Part shown: positions 37,475 to 47,815 of the stretch, one piece after another
Layout: the number at the start of each line of letters is the position of its first letter
How positions within the stretch are numbered: the first letter of the stretch is position 1
Source of the DNA: Leptospira perdikensis
GTDB lineage: Bacteria; Spirochaetota; Leptospiria; Leptospirales; Leptospiraceae
Assembly (NCBI RefSeq): GCF_004769575.1
Contig: NZ_RQGA01000014.1
Coordinates: 310,001-374,000, forward strand
Reading direction: 5' to 3'
Length of the DNA stretch: 64,000 nt
Program-made: the position numbers and the translations under genes
Notes under the pieces: generated by a model
The model's database searches: none
What the model was told of the DNA's origin: nothing
What the model saw: only the letters and a program-made list of their open reading frames with translations

Positions 37475-38590
37475 TTAATCTTCAGTATAGTATAACATTT
37501 GGTTGTTGGTAAGGTCAAATAGACCAGATACCTTACGAACCACTTTATCCTTTATAATCCCAACCCCTGTGATTTTATAAACTTCGCCTTTGGTTTTAAT
37601 TCGCCCACCAGAGACATCCGTCCCCTCTCCCGCCAGTTCCTTATACAGAGTGAGATCCCCTGTGGTTTTGACTTGAAATTCTGGCTCCGTCTCCAGATCT
37701 TTCAATTCTTTAATATAGCCTCCTTTCTGCAACTTGAGTTTCAAAATTTTCATGGCGGCTTGTTTGGTCATAAAGTCGGAAAGAGAAATGAGGACAAAAT
37801 AAGGTGCCGTATTGATATTGATCCGGTCATCATAAGAATCACCCGCAGGTAAATAGGCAGTAATATTATTCGAGAGCACATAATCTTTATCGGAACGAAG
37901 GGCCCTTTCCTCCTCTGTCATAAAGTCCTTAGAGTTATTTTTGTCATAGTCTCTCGGTTTTAAACTTTCATAAACCACGGACCGATCAAATCCTTTGACA
38001 CTTAGGAGTTCCGAAAGGGAATAAAATGGTGCATTTTTGATCTTTCTTGGGGGAGTGAGCCGGTTGTAGTAATACTGCTCCGCACCACCGCCGGTCTCCT
38101 GATGGTTCTCATCAACCCAATCTAAAATCGGGAAAATCATTTCTCTTTTTAATCCAAATTGATAGAAGAGACGAGTTACCATTTCAATCGTTCTTTGATT
38201 GGGTTGGTCGTCATAAATTTTCACAAGAGAGTTGATATTGATTTTTCCATCTTCTGGACTCATGGTGTAATAAATGACTCCTCCCCCGAGTGGAATCGGA
38301 GGTGGATCCATGGCAAGACCCGACTGGTACAATACTTCTTCGGGAATTTTTTTCAAAGCTCCCACTGCACCCATAAACCCGGCCTTTGCAAGCATATGGG
38401 CCCGAAATCCGTCTGCCTGCGAACGAGCCACTCGGTATTCAGTGGCGGCATCTTCAAAAAATTTAGATGCCGTAAACATAGAGGCAGTTCCTATCGCCAT
38501 CACCAGGAGATAGACCATAAACCCCTTTTTTACATTTTTATTTGTAGAGGATAACCGGATGCGCAAGCGATTCATATTTAACAAAGGCAT
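37475..38590 (-). CDS. gspK: Type II secretion minor pseudopilin GspK
   Basis: 371 residues. The prepilin-like leader ends NVKKG and is followed by FMVYLLVMAIGTASMF, with no Glu at position +5, which is characteristic of GspK. The large soluble domain has a SAM-like helical part with ININSLVKIYD and ININTAPYFVLISLSDF (helix-hairpin-helix-like). It caps the pseudopilus tip with GspI and GspJ. A start at ATG 38575 (MNRLRIRLSS) is an alternative. The chosen start overlaps gspJ by 53 bases. Confidence 0.85.
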   Translation of the reverse strand: MPLLNMNRLRIRLSSTNKNVKKGFMVYLLVMAIGTASMFTASKFFEDAATEYRVARSQADGFRAHMLAKAGFMGAVGALKKIPEEVLYQSGLAMDPPPIPLGGGVIYYTMSPEDGKININSLVKIYDDQPNQRTIEMVTRLFYQFGLKREMIFPILDWVDENHQETGGGAEQYYYNRLTPPRKIKNAPFYSLSELLSVKGFDRSVVYESLKPRDYDKNNSKDFMTEEERALRSDKDYVLSNNITAYLPAGDSYDDRININTAPYFVLISLSDFMTKQAAMKILKLKLQKGGYIKELKDLETEPEFQVKTTGDLTLYKELAGEGTDVSGGRIKTKGEVYKITGVGIIKDKVVRKVSGLFDLTNNQMLYYTED

Positions 38591-39182
38591 TCCCCACTAG
38601 TGATATAATTTCAAACCGAATCAGTCTTGGAATTTTTTTGGTGGTACGGGAATTCCAATCATCAACCCATTTGTCTCCGCGTTCCGAAAATTTCATTTGG
38701 AAACTTTTTACGTTTTCGAGTAATACATGTTCGACGCCACCTTGAGTTGGGAAGGTGTCAATCATTTCATCTTCCCGACGAATCAGATAGGACAAACCAT
38801 CCATTTTAGGGTTTGGCATCTTTCTCAAAAAAAAAGAAACTTCTCTTACGGAAGCTTGTCCTTCCTCTTCAGAATTTGGATTGGCAGTAGCAAAAACAAC
38901 GCGGTCGTTTCTTGCCCCAGTCACACCTTCTTGTTTACCAACAAACAAAATTCTTTTTTGGTTATCTATAAAATAAGTACGAGCAAGAGTCCCTCGTATG
39001 TTTTCCATCGCATAAAGAATATCTTTTCGATTTGCACCTTTGTTCGAGGCGCCTTTTTTCGAAATTTTATTCGCTGTATAAAATACAGAAAAAATTCCAG
39101 TAAAGATTACAGCCATAATCATCACAACGATGGAGATCTCCACCAGAGTAAAACCACGTCTGTATCTCACCTTCGCAAACAT
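38538..39182 (-). CDS. gspJ: Type II secretion minor pseudopilin GspJ
   Basis: 214 residues. A short basic leader ends RYRRG, cut before FTLVEISIVVMIMAVIF, a type IV pilin methylation site with Glu at +5. The rest is a beta-rich globular domain (DRVVFATANPNSEEE...). It forms the pseudopilus tip complex with GspI and GspK. Its start overlaps the gspI stop by one base. Confidence 0.85.
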   Translation of the reverse strand: MFAKVRYRRGFTLVEISIVVMIMAVIFTGIFSVFYTANKISKKGASNKGANRKDILYAMENIRGTLARTYFIDNQKRILFVGKQEGVTGARNDRVVFATANPNSEEEGQASVREVSFFLRKMPNPKMDGLSYLIRREDEMIDTFPTQGGVEHVLLENVKSFQMKFSERGDKWVDDWNSRTTKKIPRLIRFEIISLVGNAFVKYESLAHPVILYK

Positions 39183-39709
39183 TAGTATTTTGTACTCCGG
39201 AATGTTTCCACACTATATGTTTCTTTTTTGTTCCCATCCAAATAAAAAATAGAAACTTTCACCCGGAAAACTTTTAATACTCCACCTGTTTCAAAACTTT
39301 TTTTCTGGCCTCTTTTTTTCATTAAATCACTAAAACCTACATCCTTATCACCTAACATATCTTTTGGTGCTTTATTACGTAGTGCTTCTGCATTCGGACC
39401 ACCAGCTAGTTTGAGTAAGTCCATTTCTTCTTCTTTGATTTCTGTTTCAAAGGTATAACCAGGAAAAGCTTCGATCGAACCCCGAGAGGTATCAGTTTGC
39501 ATGGTAGTGGAAGAATCCACTTGTGCCATTTTGATTTTGGCCAAATGAACTGCATTGGCAAGTAAAACAGCCTTTTTCTGATAAGAAATTCCCTCTGCTA
39601 TAAGAGAATAAGTATATGTCATTACCATCGCTGCCATAGCCATAGCAATGGTGACTTCAAAGAGAGTAAATGCCGAACGGATATTTTTACTTAGGTTGGG
39701 TTTTCGCAT
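39182..39709 (-). CDS. gspI: Type II secretion minor pseudopilin GspI
   Basis: About 175 residues from ATG 39709, which has AGGTGG seven bases upstream. The leader ends RSA, then FTLFEVTIAMAMAAMVM; Ala rather than Gly at -1 is unusual but known to be tolerated. The protein is small and beta-strand-poor, like GspI. The frame extends upstream to 39943, but that part lies in gspH and would bury the prepilin leader. It overlaps the gspH 3' end by 23 bases. Confidence 0.8.
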   Translation of the reverse strand: MRKPNLSKNIRSAFTLFEVTIAMAMAAMVMTYTYSLIAEGISYQKKAVLLANAVHLAKIKMAQVDSSTTMQTDTSRGSIEAFPGYTFETEIKEEEMDLLKLAGGPNAEALRNKAPKDMLGDKDVGFSDLMKKRGQKKSFETGGVLKVFRVKVSIFYLDGNKKETYSVETFRSTKY

Positions 39710-40319
39710 TGGAGTCCACCTGTTCATCCCGTTCGTCCAGTCCATAAGAAACCTTTTGTATAGATGCCGGTTCTGGTTCTGGAAAGTATTCAGTTTTATG
39801 AATTTTGATTTTTCCACCATAACGGTAGATTTGAATGGTCCTCTTAATTTCGGTATCGGAACCCACGTATAAAAATAAGTCTGTTGTTGTACCTTGCGGA
39901 GTAAAAACGATACGGATTTTTCCTTCCGACCTTGGTTTTCCACCTAAGTCACGTACGCTGACAATTTTCGAATAAAACGGAAGAGTATTTTTTTTTAGAA
40001 TGGGTTCTTCTTCGAGTCCACCCTCTTCTCTTTTTAAAAGGAAAAACTGATATTCTCTTTTTTCGAAGTCATATTGAAATAAAACAGCTTGATTCGTGAG
40101 TTGAGCTTTGTTGTATCCGAACTTAAAAGATTCCTGTAATTTAACAGCGATATCTTCCGTAGAAGGAACAATGAGGTTACGAAGAGTTCCCCCAACAATC
40201 ACCATGATAAGACCAAGGATGGAGATCACAACGACGATCTCAATTAAGGTGAGACCATCGCGTAATTTTCGTTTGGTTTTCAGAACCGGTATTTTATCGG
40301 AAAGCTGCCGGGTAATCAT
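39687..40319 (-). CDS. gspH: Type II secretion minor pseudopilin GspH
   Basis: 210 residues. The leader is 22 residues, ending LRDG, then LTLIEIVVVISILGLIMVIVGG with Glu at +5. The rest is the H-type beta domain (VLFQYDFEKREYQFFL, IRIVFTPQGTTTDLFLYVG), which resembles GspH/FimT. ATG 40319 is preferred. It overlaps the end of gspG by 26 bases. The T2SS order then continues with gspI and gspJ. Confidence 0.82.
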   Translation of the reverse strand: MITRQLSDKIPVLKTKRKLRDGLTLIEIVVVISILGLIMVIVGGTLRNLIVPSTEDIAVKLQESFKFGYNKAQLTNQAVLFQYDFEKREYQFFLLKREEGGLEEEPILKKNTLPFYSKIVSVRDLGGKPRSEGKIRIVFTPQGTTTDLFLYVGSDTEIKRTIQIYRYGGKIKIHKTEYFPEPEPASIQKVSYGLDERDEQVDSNAKTQPK

Positions 40320-40755
40320 CCGGTGAAAGGATATTAAAGTCTTTACCTTTTCCTTCTCCACCTTCTTTTTTATCTTCACCTAAGGTTAAAATCTGAGGAA
40401 CAGAACCTTCAAACTTTAACACGTATGGTGTTTTCCACGGATCTTTTAGAACTGCCTTTTCACGGATGATAGGTTCGTAATCATCACCGATTTTATCATC
40501 GTCTGGTTTTTCAATGAGAGCTTGTAAACCCTGTTCTTCGGAAGGGTATTTGTCATACACTTCTAAGTAACGTTCCAGAGCTGTTTTGAGAACGGCGCTA
40601 TCATTTTTCAGTTTCAATTTTTTTTCGCCTTCACCCCGGTTTCCGATACTGGAGTAAAGAATTGCCATAAGAGACCCTAAAATGAGCATTACCACGGTAA
40701 TCTCGATTAGGGTAAGTCCCTCACGTATCTTTCTGTGTTTCCCTTTAGTTTTCAT
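40294..40755 (-). CDS. gspG: Type II secretion major pseudopilin GspG
   Basis: 153 residues. The leader ends KIREG, then LTLIEITVVMLILGSLMAILYSSIG. The globular part has the GspG signature: a YLEVYDKYPSEEQGLQALIEKP segment and KDPWKTPYVLKF. It is the main subunit of the pseudopilus piston. It begins 5 bases after the gspF stop. Confidence 0.93.
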   Translation of the reverse strand: MKTKGKHRKIREGLTLIEITVVMLILGSLMAILYSSIGNRGEGEKKLKLKNDSAVLKTALERYLEVYDKYPSEEQGLQALIEKPDDDKIGDDYEPIIREKAVLKDPWKTPYVLKFEGSVPQILTLGEDKKEGGEGKGKDFNILSPDDYPAAFR

Positions 40756-40760
40756 AAACT

Positions 40761-41987
40761 CTACATCCCCTGGATTTCTTGAGTTAGTTTGTACATTGGC
40801 GTCATAATTGCCGCCATGATTGTAAAAATAATTCCACCCATTACAATGATCATCATTGGTTCTAATGATTGGGTCAAAGATTTTATTGCCGTGTCTACCT
40901 CGGATTCATAGATTTCCGAAAGTTTATTCATCATTTCGGGAACTTTATCGGATGCTTCTCCAGCACTGAGCATCCCGAGTACCATTTGAGGAAGGACCTG
41001 CGATCCTTGTAGGGAGTCGGAGAGTTTCCCCCCCTCTTTAATTTTAATGATAGCACTATCAATTTCTTCTTTAAAAACCGTATGGCCCACAACATCAGAA
41101 ACAATGTTCAAAGACACGATGAGAGGTACCCGGTTCATGAGAAGAATGGATAAATTCCGAGCAAAATTGGAAACAAGGATCTTACGTAACAAAGTTCCAA
41201 TCACCGGAAGGCCAAGTAAAAATTTGTCCCAAACTTTTTTACCTTCCCCCGAACTTTTCCATTTCATAAATCCAAGAAGGCCACCGGCCAAAGCCCCTAA
41301 AATAAAAAACCAATAGTTGGTTAACACATAGGATAAAAAAATTACACTTCTTGTGAGTAGAGGTAATTTTGCATCAAATGAAGCAAATAGTTGTTCAATT
41401 TGTGGGATCACCACAACGAGAAGGAATATAGAAACACCGAGAGAAAGTAAACCCATAATCATGGGATAAATCATCGCCACTTGGACTTTGGATTTTAATT
41501 CTGAAGATTTCTCTTCCAACTCCGCTAACCGGTGCAAGGTGTTTTCATAATTACCCGTTGACTCACCCACAGAAATCAAACTGGGATACTGGTCAGGGAA
41601 AACTGTTTTGTGTTTTTTCATGGACTCAGAAAGACTCATTCCTTCCGTAATGTCCGCTCGCATCTCTATCAAAACTTTTTTGAAATAGATATTTTCCACT
41701 TGGTCAATGATAGAAAGTAAACATTTATCAAGAGGAATCCCTGCACCAATCAGAGTTCCTAACTGTTTACAAAATAATCCGACTTCCTTTCTTGGGATTC
41801 GGTATAATAACTTAGATAAAAATGGAAATAGTTCTCTTTCTTCTTTTTCACGGTCTTCTTGAATGGAGCGAACATAAAGACCCTTCGCCTTTAGCTTGTT
41901 CCGTGCCGCCTGCAAATTAGGCGCATCTATGATATTCTTTTCTTCTTTGCCCTTTCGATTGAATGCAACGTAAGTAAAGAGTGGCAT
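40761..41987 (-). CDS. gspF: Type II secretion inner-membrane platform protein GspF
   Basis: 408 residues with the duplicated GspF domain, each half ending in a hydrophobic pair: LLRKILVSNFARNLSILLM and the earlier LFCKQLGTLIGAGIPLDKCL. Three membrane segments are near residues 170-195, 220-240 and 375-400. It is the polytopic platform that contacts GspE and the pseudopilin GspG. It lies between gspE and gspG with short gaps. Confidence 0.94.
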   Translation of the reverse strand: MPLFTYVAFNRKGKEEKNIIDAPNLQAARNKLKAKGLYVRSIQEDREKEERELFPFLSKLLYRIPRKEVGLFCKQLGTLIGAGIPLDKCLLSIIDQVENIYFKKVLIEMRADITEGMSLSESMKKHKTVFPDQYPSLISVGESTGNYENTLHRLAELEEKSSELKSKVQVAMIYPMIMGLLSLGVSIFLLVVVIPQIEQLFASFDAKLPLLTRSVIFLSYVLTNYWFFILGALAGGLLGFMKWKSSGEGKKVWDKFLLGLPVIGTLLRKILVSNFARNLSILLMNRVPLIVSLNIVSDVVGHTVFKEEIDSAIIKIKEGGKLSDSLQGSQVLPQMVLGMLSAGEASDKVPEMMNKLSEIYESEVDTAIKSLTQSLEPMMIIVMGGIIFTIMAAIMTPMYKLTQEIQGM

Positions 41988-41992
41988 AAAAT

Positions 41993-43669
41993 TTAGGATA
42001 CCCGAAGGACTTCTTCTGGAGTGGTAACACCTTCGATCACCTTGAATTTGCCGTATTCTTGGAGAGTGGAAAGTCCGTTTTTCACAGCAAGTTCTTTGAT
42101 CCTGTTGGCATCGGCACCTTGTAAAATGGCACGTTTGATTTCATCATTCATGGTGAGAAGTTCATACAAACCAGTTCTGCCTTTGTATCCAGAGTTTAGA
42201 CAGGAAGAACAACCTTTCCCGCGGTAGAGGACTCCATTTTTTAATTCTTTTCTCTGGATTCCAAGACCTGCCAAATCCTTGTCAGTAGGTTTGTATGATG
42301 TTTTACAATCTTTACAAATTACCCGGACAAGCCTTTGCGCCATAAACCCAAGTACGGAACTTGTGATCAAATATGGTTCAATTCCCATATCCACAAGCCT
42401 TGTGACAGCAGCGGAGGCGTCGTTAGTATGTAGAGTGGAAAAAACCAAGTGACCAGTGAGAGAGGCTTGAATCGCAATCCTTGCCGTTTCTTCATCTCGA
42501 ATCTCCCCCACCATAACCACATCCGGATCTTGACGAAGAATAGAACGAAGGCCTGCAGCGAAAGTGAGACCAATTTTATCATTCATCTGCATTTGGGAAA
42601 TCCCATCCATTTGGTATTCCACGGGATCTTCACAAGTGATGATATTACGTTCTTCCGTATTGATTTCTGAAAGTGCGGAATAGAGAGTTGTCGATTTACC
42701 AGATCCAGTAGGACCTGTTACCAGAATAATCCCATAGGGTCTATAAATGAGTTCTTTAAAATCGTTGAGAATTTCTTTATTGAAACCCATCGTCTCGATT
42801 GAATACTTTTGATCCGTTTTATTTAAAATCCGCATTACAATCCGTTCTCCGAATTGACAAGGGATGATAGAAACCCGAACGTCCACATCTTTTCCAGCTA
42901 ACCGAAGTTTGATCCTACCATCTTGTGGCAAACGGTTCTCCGCAATATTCAAATTGGACATGATTTTGATACGAGTTGAGATTCCCGCTAAGTATGACTT
43001 AGGTGGACTTAATACTTTCTGTAAAACACCATCCACACGATAGCGAACCACCACGGATTTTTCAAATGGTTCTACGTGGATATCCGAAGCTCTTTCGGAG
43101 ACGGCTTGCGATAAAATCACATTCACCATCTTAATGATGGGAGCTTCGTTGGAAAGATCGAGTGCATCGGATTCAAAGGCATCGGATAGATCACCAAAAC
43201 TCCCATCCATCTCATCCATCATTTCTTTGGCTTCGGCAGTGGTTTTATCGAACTGGGAGTGGATGATCCTCATGATCTCGTTTTCTGTAGCGAGAACAAA
43301 CTGGATCTCAAATCCTTTTAGAAAGGAACGCATATCATCCATAGGATGGAGATCCGTTGGGTCAGAAGTGGCAACGACTACTTTTTTGCCTTTAACTGAG
43401 ACTGGAACAATTTTAGAACGTTGGACGAGTTTTAGAGGAATTTTCCCAAAAACATCTTCATTGGCAACAAACTCAAGTTTGTCGATAAACTCAATTCGGT
43501 GGAGTTTCGATAGTGCCTTTAGAATATCAGTTTCAGAAGCGAGGCCTTTTTTCTGTATGATATGAGTGATCGGAAGATTCGTTTTTTCCTGTTGTTTGGA
43601 AATATCTTCGAGATCCTTTAAAGTCAGGATCCCATCTTCTAATAAAATTTGACCTAAACTCTTTCTCAT
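41993..43669 (-). CDS. gspE: Type II secretion ATPase GspE
   Basis: 558 residues. The N-terminal MshEN domain is followed by the ATPase core: Walker [10 protein letters not shown] at 319-327, then the Asp box [10 protein letters not shown], Walker [13 protein letters not shown] and the His box [14 protein letters not shown]. The Zn tetra-Cys region is present (CKDC...GCSSC). It powers pseudopilus assembly from the cytoplasm and binds GspL. It overlaps gspD by 4 bases. Confidence 0.97.
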   Translation of the reverse strand: MRKSLGQILLEDGILTLKDLEDISKQQEKTNLPITHIIQKKGLASETDILKALSKLHRIEFIDKLEFVANEDVFGKIPLKLVQRSKIVPVSVKGKKVVVATSDPTDLHPMDDMRSFLKGFEIQFVLATENEIMRIIHSQFDKTTAEAKEMMDEMDGSFGDLSDAFESDALDLSNEAPIIKMVNVILSQAVSERASDIHVEPFEKSVVVRYRVDGVLQKVLSPPKSYLAGISTRIKIMSNLNIAENRLPQDGRIKLRLAGKDVDVRVSIIPCQFGERIVMRILNKTDQKYSIETMGFNKEILNDFKELIYRPYGIILVTGPTGSGKSTTLYSALSEINTEERNIITCEDPVEYQMDGISQMQMNDKIGLTFAAGLRSILRQDPDVVMVGEIRDEETARIAIQASLTGHLVFSTLHTNDASAAVTRLVDMGIEPYLITSSVLGFMAQRLVRVICKDCKTSYKPTDKDLAGLGIQRKELKNGVLYRGKGCSSCLNSGYKGRTGLYELLTMNDEIKRAILQGADANRIKELAVKNGLSTLQEYGKFKVIEGVTTPEEVLRVS

Positions 43670-45450
43670 CGCAGTTTCTTTTCTCGTTCGTCGACCATCC
43701 TTTCTTGTTCATTTTTCTTTTGGATGGTGATACGATCCGATTTGTCTCGGTCGTCCAGAATATGCGGTGTTAAAAACACCATCAAATTGGTTTTACGATT
43801 TTGGTTTGTGGTTCTACGAAAAAGTGTTCCAAGGAGCGGAATCTCCCCTAAAATCGGGATCTTTTGAACTTTCTTTTGTTTGTCATTGGAAAGTAGTCCC
43901 CCAATTACAATCGTTTGGATATTGTCCACAACGATTGTTGTTTTGATATCTCGTTTGTTAAAAGTTGGGTTTCCGCCCGTTGCTTCTGAAGAAATTCCTG
44001 CAACGTTTTTAATCTCTTGGTAAAGATCTAAGGTGATACGATTGTTTTTATTAATGTGTGGAGTGAATTTCAACTTAATCCCTGTTGGGCGATATTCAAA
44101 GTTTGCCACAGTCACAGCATTGTCTCCACCAAGACCGGCGTTACGGTTCTGGGTTCGGACAGGTACATCTTGCCCCACATTGATCTCAGCTTCCTGGTTG
44201 TCCAAAGTCAAAATCTGAGGTGCTGATAATACATTGAAGTTTTCATTTGTTGAGTTAGCGTTTAAAATACCAATGATTTGTTGGCCCCCACGACGGATGA
44301 AACCAAGTGAAAAACCAGAAAGTGTGTTTACGTTCGTGGGTCGTCCGTTTTTATCAATCACACCCCCTTGAGCCGCAAGACCAGTGTTAAACTGTCCATA
44401 TGCCAATTCCTGGTAACGCCAGTCGATACCAAAATCATTTAAATCAGTAGAACTTAACTCTACAATCAGAACCTCAAGTAACACCTGTTTTCTGGGTGTG
44501 TCCAAAATTTTAATAATTTTTTTGATTTCTTCCCATTCCTGAGGAGTCGCAGTCACAATCAGTGAGTTGGATTCTTTGTGGGCAACAGCTTTGATTTTAT
44601 CTTGTTTGCCTGGAACTTTTGCTTGTTGTGCCACAGGTTGCGGAGGTGGTGTTGGTTTCCCATCTGGGCCCGGTTCACCGGGAGGACCCTGAGCCGGAGT
44701 CGTCGGAGCATCAGGCATATCCAACTTGACTAAAATGGCTGCCAATTTTTCTGCTTCATTGTATTCTAATGTATAAATATGAATATCTCCGGCGGAAGAG
44801 ATGGAACCTGGACCATCCGCTCGAACATCTAAATTATCAACTAACTTAAGTAATTTGTTAATATCTGATGTAGATCCAGAAAAAATCAAAGTGTTTTGAT
44901 TTTTAGGAATGATGATGTCTGTATCAGGAGACGTAACTCGCTTTAATATTGGTTCAAGTTCCACTGCATTCGAAAACTCTAAGGGAACAATCTGTGTAAT
45001 GGTTTTGTTTAAGGATACTTCTGATTCAGAAACCGGATCCTTACCGATACGAACGATAGGAGACTTGGCAAGTGCATCTTTGATTTTGACTACTTTAATG
45101 AGATCGTTTTCTTCGATAAGACCAAAACCTTGTGTCTCCAAAACGGATTTCATAAATCCGTATGCATCTTCTATTTTCACTCTTTTTTGTGAAATGATGG
45201 TGATCTTCTTTCCTTTCACAGCATCATCAATGAGAATGTTCCGTTTGATGATGGCGCTCATTCCCATAAGGAAGTCTTTGAGTTCCGTATCTCTCCAATC
45301 AGCGGTAAAACTTGCCGGTTCCGGAGAAGACTTGGCCTTTGGTTTTCCTTTCTCTTGGGAAAAACTAGGAGTGACTATTAAATAAAGGCAAATACTGAGT
45401 ACAACGATGGGAAGACGATTTCTCATTTTAATTCCGAATGATAAATTCAT
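43666..45450 (-). CDS. gspD: Type II secretion outer-membrane secretin GspD
   Basis: 594 residues. A cleavable signal peptide of about 30 residues precedes N0-N3 modules ([53 protein letters not shown]). A Pro/Gly-rich insert follows at about 240-270. The C-terminal secretin domain is clear: [46 protein letters not shown]-type end and a final charged tail. No S-domain or pilotin-binding end was recognised. The lipoprotein at the operon head could act in its place (inference). Confidence 0.95.
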   Translation of the reverse strand: MNLSFGIKMRNRLPIVVLSICLYLIVTPSFSQEKGKPKAKSSPEPASFTADWRDTELKDFLMGMSAIIKRNILIDDAVKGKKITIISQKRVKIEDAYGFMKSVLETQGFGLIEENDLIKVVKIKDALAKSPIVRIGKDPVSESEVSLNKTITQIVPLEFSNAVELEPILKRVTSPDTDIIIPKNQNTLIFSGSTSDINKLLKLVDNLDVRADGPGSISSAGDIHIYTLEYNEAEKLAAILVKLDMPDAPTTPAQGPPGEPGPDGKPTPPPQPVAQQAKVPGKQDKIKAVAHKESNSLIVTATPQEWEEIKKIIKILDTPRKQVLLEVLIVELSSTDLNDFGIDWRYQELAYGQFNTGLAAQGGVIDKNGRPTNVNTLSGFSLGFIRRGGQQIIGILNANSTNENFNVLSAPQILTLDNQEAEINVGQDVPVRTQNRNAGLGGDNAVTVANFEYRPTGIKLKFTPHINKNNRITLDLYQEIKNVAGISSEATGGNPTFNKRDIKTTIVVDNIQTIVIGGLLSNDKQKKVQKIPILGEIPLLGTLFRRTTNQNRKTNLMVFLTPHILDDRDKSDRITIQKKNEQERMVDEREKKLR

Positions 45451-46342
45451 ATGTGATTATTTTGCCTTGTCTTTCTAAATCCACTGTAATTTTCGGAGCT
45501 TGTTTGATCGAACCCCAAATTTCCAACATTTTCTCTGTTTCGTTCAGTGGCATTCCATTGACTCGTTTGATAATATCCCCACCGCGAGCGCCTAGGGAAT
45601 AAAACACATGGTCTTTTGCCACCTGATAGATCTTGTAACCCTCGATCTTTCCGTCTACCAAATGCGGGCCAAACCTTGCATTTTTATAGATAGTATTCGG
45701 GTCTTTCAATTTGCGATTTACGTCCTCACGGGAAAGAACTTTTTGAACCGTTTGGCTGGAAGGTCCTAAATTGGAAACGGCAGCTGCATCTTTCGGCCGG
45801 ATTCGTTCCTTCGCTTGCGCTGGAGTTTCGCCGATATTCACCCGAAGGCTTAGACCACCCTTTTTTAATACCACGTAATGTTGTTCGATCGTTTGGATTT
45901 TATAACCGCCCACCATTTCACCAGTTCCATACTCTTCAGAATCGTTGTTTTGTTTTTCCCGGATGGTCACTCGAGCAAAAGACCAGTGACCCGAAAGAGT
46001 TCCGGTAATCAACATTTGGTCATCATCCCCGTTGTCTTGAGCAATTTCCGGATCTAGTGGAGCCCCATCTGCCCCTCGTTTGGTGGCATCATTAGGATCA
46101 TACACTTGGCCTCGGATTAAATTTCCGGTAACGATATCTTCATAGGTGCTGACAGCCAAAATGACTTCTTGGCGCATTTGTTTAGGTCGGACATTGCCTG
46201 CGGCACTAATCCCCGTTTCTGTAGAAAACAAAAGTAAAAGGACAAGTTTTAACAGATAGGCAAGAGAAAAAGAGAAAAGTAAAACTGCCGGAATCAATGT
46301 CAAAAATTGACTCGATTGGATTCTTTGAAGGATTAAATTCAT
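45428..46342 (-). CDS. gspC: Type II secretion protein GspC-like (PDZ domain)
   Basis: About 304 residues. An N-terminal membrane segment ([24 protein letters not shown]) is followed by a periplasmic region and a C-terminal PDZ-like domain ([33 protein letters not shown]). This order matches GspC, which connects the inner-membrane platform to the secretin. GTG 46351 is an alternative start; ATG 46342 is preferred because GGGGAG lies just before it. It overlaps gspD by 23 bases. Confidence 0.85.
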   Translation of the reverse strand: MNLILQRIQSSQFLTLIPAVLLFSFSLAYLLKLVLLLLFSTETGISAAGNVRPKQMRQEVILAVSTYEDIVTGNLIRGQVYDPNDATKRGADGAPLDPEIAQDNGDDDQMLITGTLSGHWSFARVTIREKQNNDSEEYGTGEMVGGYKIQTIEQHYVVLKKGGLSLRVNIGETPAQAKERIRPKDAAAVSNLGPSSQTVQKVLSREDVNRKLKDPNTIYKNARFGPHLVDGKIEGYKIYQVAKDHVFYSLGARGGDIIKRVNGMPLNETEKMLEIWGSIKQAPKITVDLERQGKIITYEFIIRN

Positions 46343-46371
46343 GCTCCCCACAAATCGGAGAAAGGCTCCGA

Positions 46372-47388
46372 CTACATTCCGGCTACTTCAGATTTAGGGA
46401 GTTTGGTGACTTGTTTTTCCGTGATGCTAAGAGCCGATTCAGGATTCATAATCTTCCCGTTTCGAAACACTTCAAAATGCAAATGTGCACCTGTTGCCGT
46501 TCCTGTCCTTCCGACAAGAGCCACAACACGACCCATCTTCACCGTTTCCCCAACCTCAACTAAAATCTGGGAACAGTGGGCGTAAACTGTTTTATAACCG
46601 TTTTTGTGTTGGATGGTAACCGAATTTCCGTACCCACCATTGCGGCCTGTAAAAACCACTTCTCCGTCGGCCGAAGAAAGGACGGGAGCTCCCACTTTGG
46701 CTGCTAGGTCAAGACCCGTATGATAAACACGGTTGTATTTATTGAAAGGATCAACTCGCCTTCCATACCGAGAAGTCACTCGGCTTTGCGGAACTGGCAG
46801 AATGAAGATTTTTTTGAGAACCACTCGAGAAGAGGAAGCATTCTTCACTTGCACTGGGACTTCCAAAACCTGACCAATTTTTAGTTGGTCAGAGTTTAGC
46901 CCATTGTGTTTTTTTAGTTTCGCTAACTCAATGGAAAAGGAACGAGCAATCTTTGAGAGATTGTCCTTCTTTTGGACTGCATATTTTTTGATAATGATAC
47001 CGGACTCGTGGACCACTGTATTGCTGACTACAGGAGAAACATCGATGTATTTGGGAAGGTCGAGTGAGGCTAGTTCCACTTCTTCTTCTTCGGAAGAAGT
47101 ATTGACACCTACGGAAAAGAGTTTGTGGACTTCAGCTTCTTGTGATTGAGAGCCGAAAAGACGAAACATTCCCGATTCACCGCCAGGTAATGTTTCATTA
47201 ATCTCTGAATGGATTTTTTGAAATGGATTGGCTATAATTTGGGTTCCCGATAGAACCAAAAGGGAAACTGTTACCAACCGAAGGACCTTCACAAGTAGAA
47301 TATCGGGACTTGGGGGCAAGAATCTTGAACAAGAAACAAAGAAAGAATCAAAACGAACCACTGGAGACAATACGACTTCCCTAATCAT
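46372..47388 (-). CDS. LysM/M23 peptidase at the head of the secretion operon
   Basis: 338 residues. An N-terminal hydrophobic segment (VLRLVTVSLLVLSGTQIIA) precedes a LysM domain (YAVQKKDNLSKIARSFSIELAKLKKHNGL, then QLKIGQVLEVP) and a C-terminal LytM/M23 peptidase with HTGLDLAA and HLHFEVFRNG zinc-binding motifs. It probably cleaves peptidoglycan cross-links. Position before gspC suggests a role in making room in the wall for the secretin (inference). The stop and start overlap as TAATG with the upstream lipoprotein gene. Confidence 0.88.
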   Translation of the reverse strand: MIREVVLSPVVRFDSFFVSCSRFLPPSPDILLVKVLRLVTVSLLVLSGTQIIANPFQKIHSEINETLPGGESGMFRLFGSQSQEAEVHKLFSVGVNTSSEEEEVELASLDLPKYIDVSPVVSNTVVHESGIIIKKYAVQKKDNLSKIARSFSIELAKLKKHNGLNSDQLKIGQVLEVPVQVKNASSSRVVLKKIFILPVPQSRVTSRYGRRVDPFNKYNRVYHTGLDLAAKVGAPVLSSADGEVVFTGRNGGYGNSVTIQHKNGYKTVYAHCSQILVEVGETVKMGRVVALVGRTGTATGAHLHFEVFRNGKIMNPESALSITEKQVTKLPKSEVAGM

Positions 47389-47777
47389 TATTTCTTTTTT
47401 TTGACATTGGCTTCGACTAGAGTGAATTTTTTACCAACCCACTCTTCGATATCTTCCAAATCATATTGCTTTTTCTTCACATCATCATTGATGATGTAGG
47501 CTGCCAATTTTCCCACAGAAGACTCTCTCGAATCAGCAATGGGATAAACCTTCAACTTTAACAGAGAAGGAGTGGACTCGATATAGATCTTAACTAAGGT
47601 TCCTTTCTTCCAAACTTCTGTCTGAGAGAATTTGATTTCCTCTTGTAAGGCATATGTCTTTCCATCATAGAATTCATTGATTTCCCTTAATCTTTCTTTT
47701 TTGATCAACCGTTGAGAACAGTGACTGAACGCAAGGAGAAGAACGAGGGGAATTACACGAATGATACTACAATCCAA
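47388..47777 (-). CDS. Small lipoprotein, first gene of the secretion operon
   Basis: 129 residues. The signal peptide ends LLLAFSHC, a plausible lipobox. The mature part is charged and strand-rich (YALQEEIKFSQTEVWKKGTLVKIYIES). A TTG start at 47777 has AAGAG six bases upstream; no ATG is available near the signal peptide. The function is not known. As the first gene of the T2SS operon it could be a pilotin-like partner for GspD, but no pilotin motif was recognised, so this is speculation. Confidence 0.65.
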   Translation of the reverse strand: MDCSIIRVIPLVLLLAFSHCSQRLIKKERLREINEFYDGKTYALQEEIKFSQTEVWKKGTLVKIYIESTPSLLKLKVYPIADSRESSVGKLAAYIINDDVKKKQYDLEDIEEWVGKKFTLVEANVKKKK

Positions 47778-47815
47778 AGCAAACTCTTAGGAAAAGTCAC
47801 CATGATGCCTTAATT

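Noticed and set aside
34362..47388. Interpretation of the Gsp-like operon as a type IV pilus
   Set aside because: GspC, GspK, GspL, GspM and a secretin with N0-N3 domains are present in T2SS order, and PilT, PilQ-specific or PilB-only features are not.
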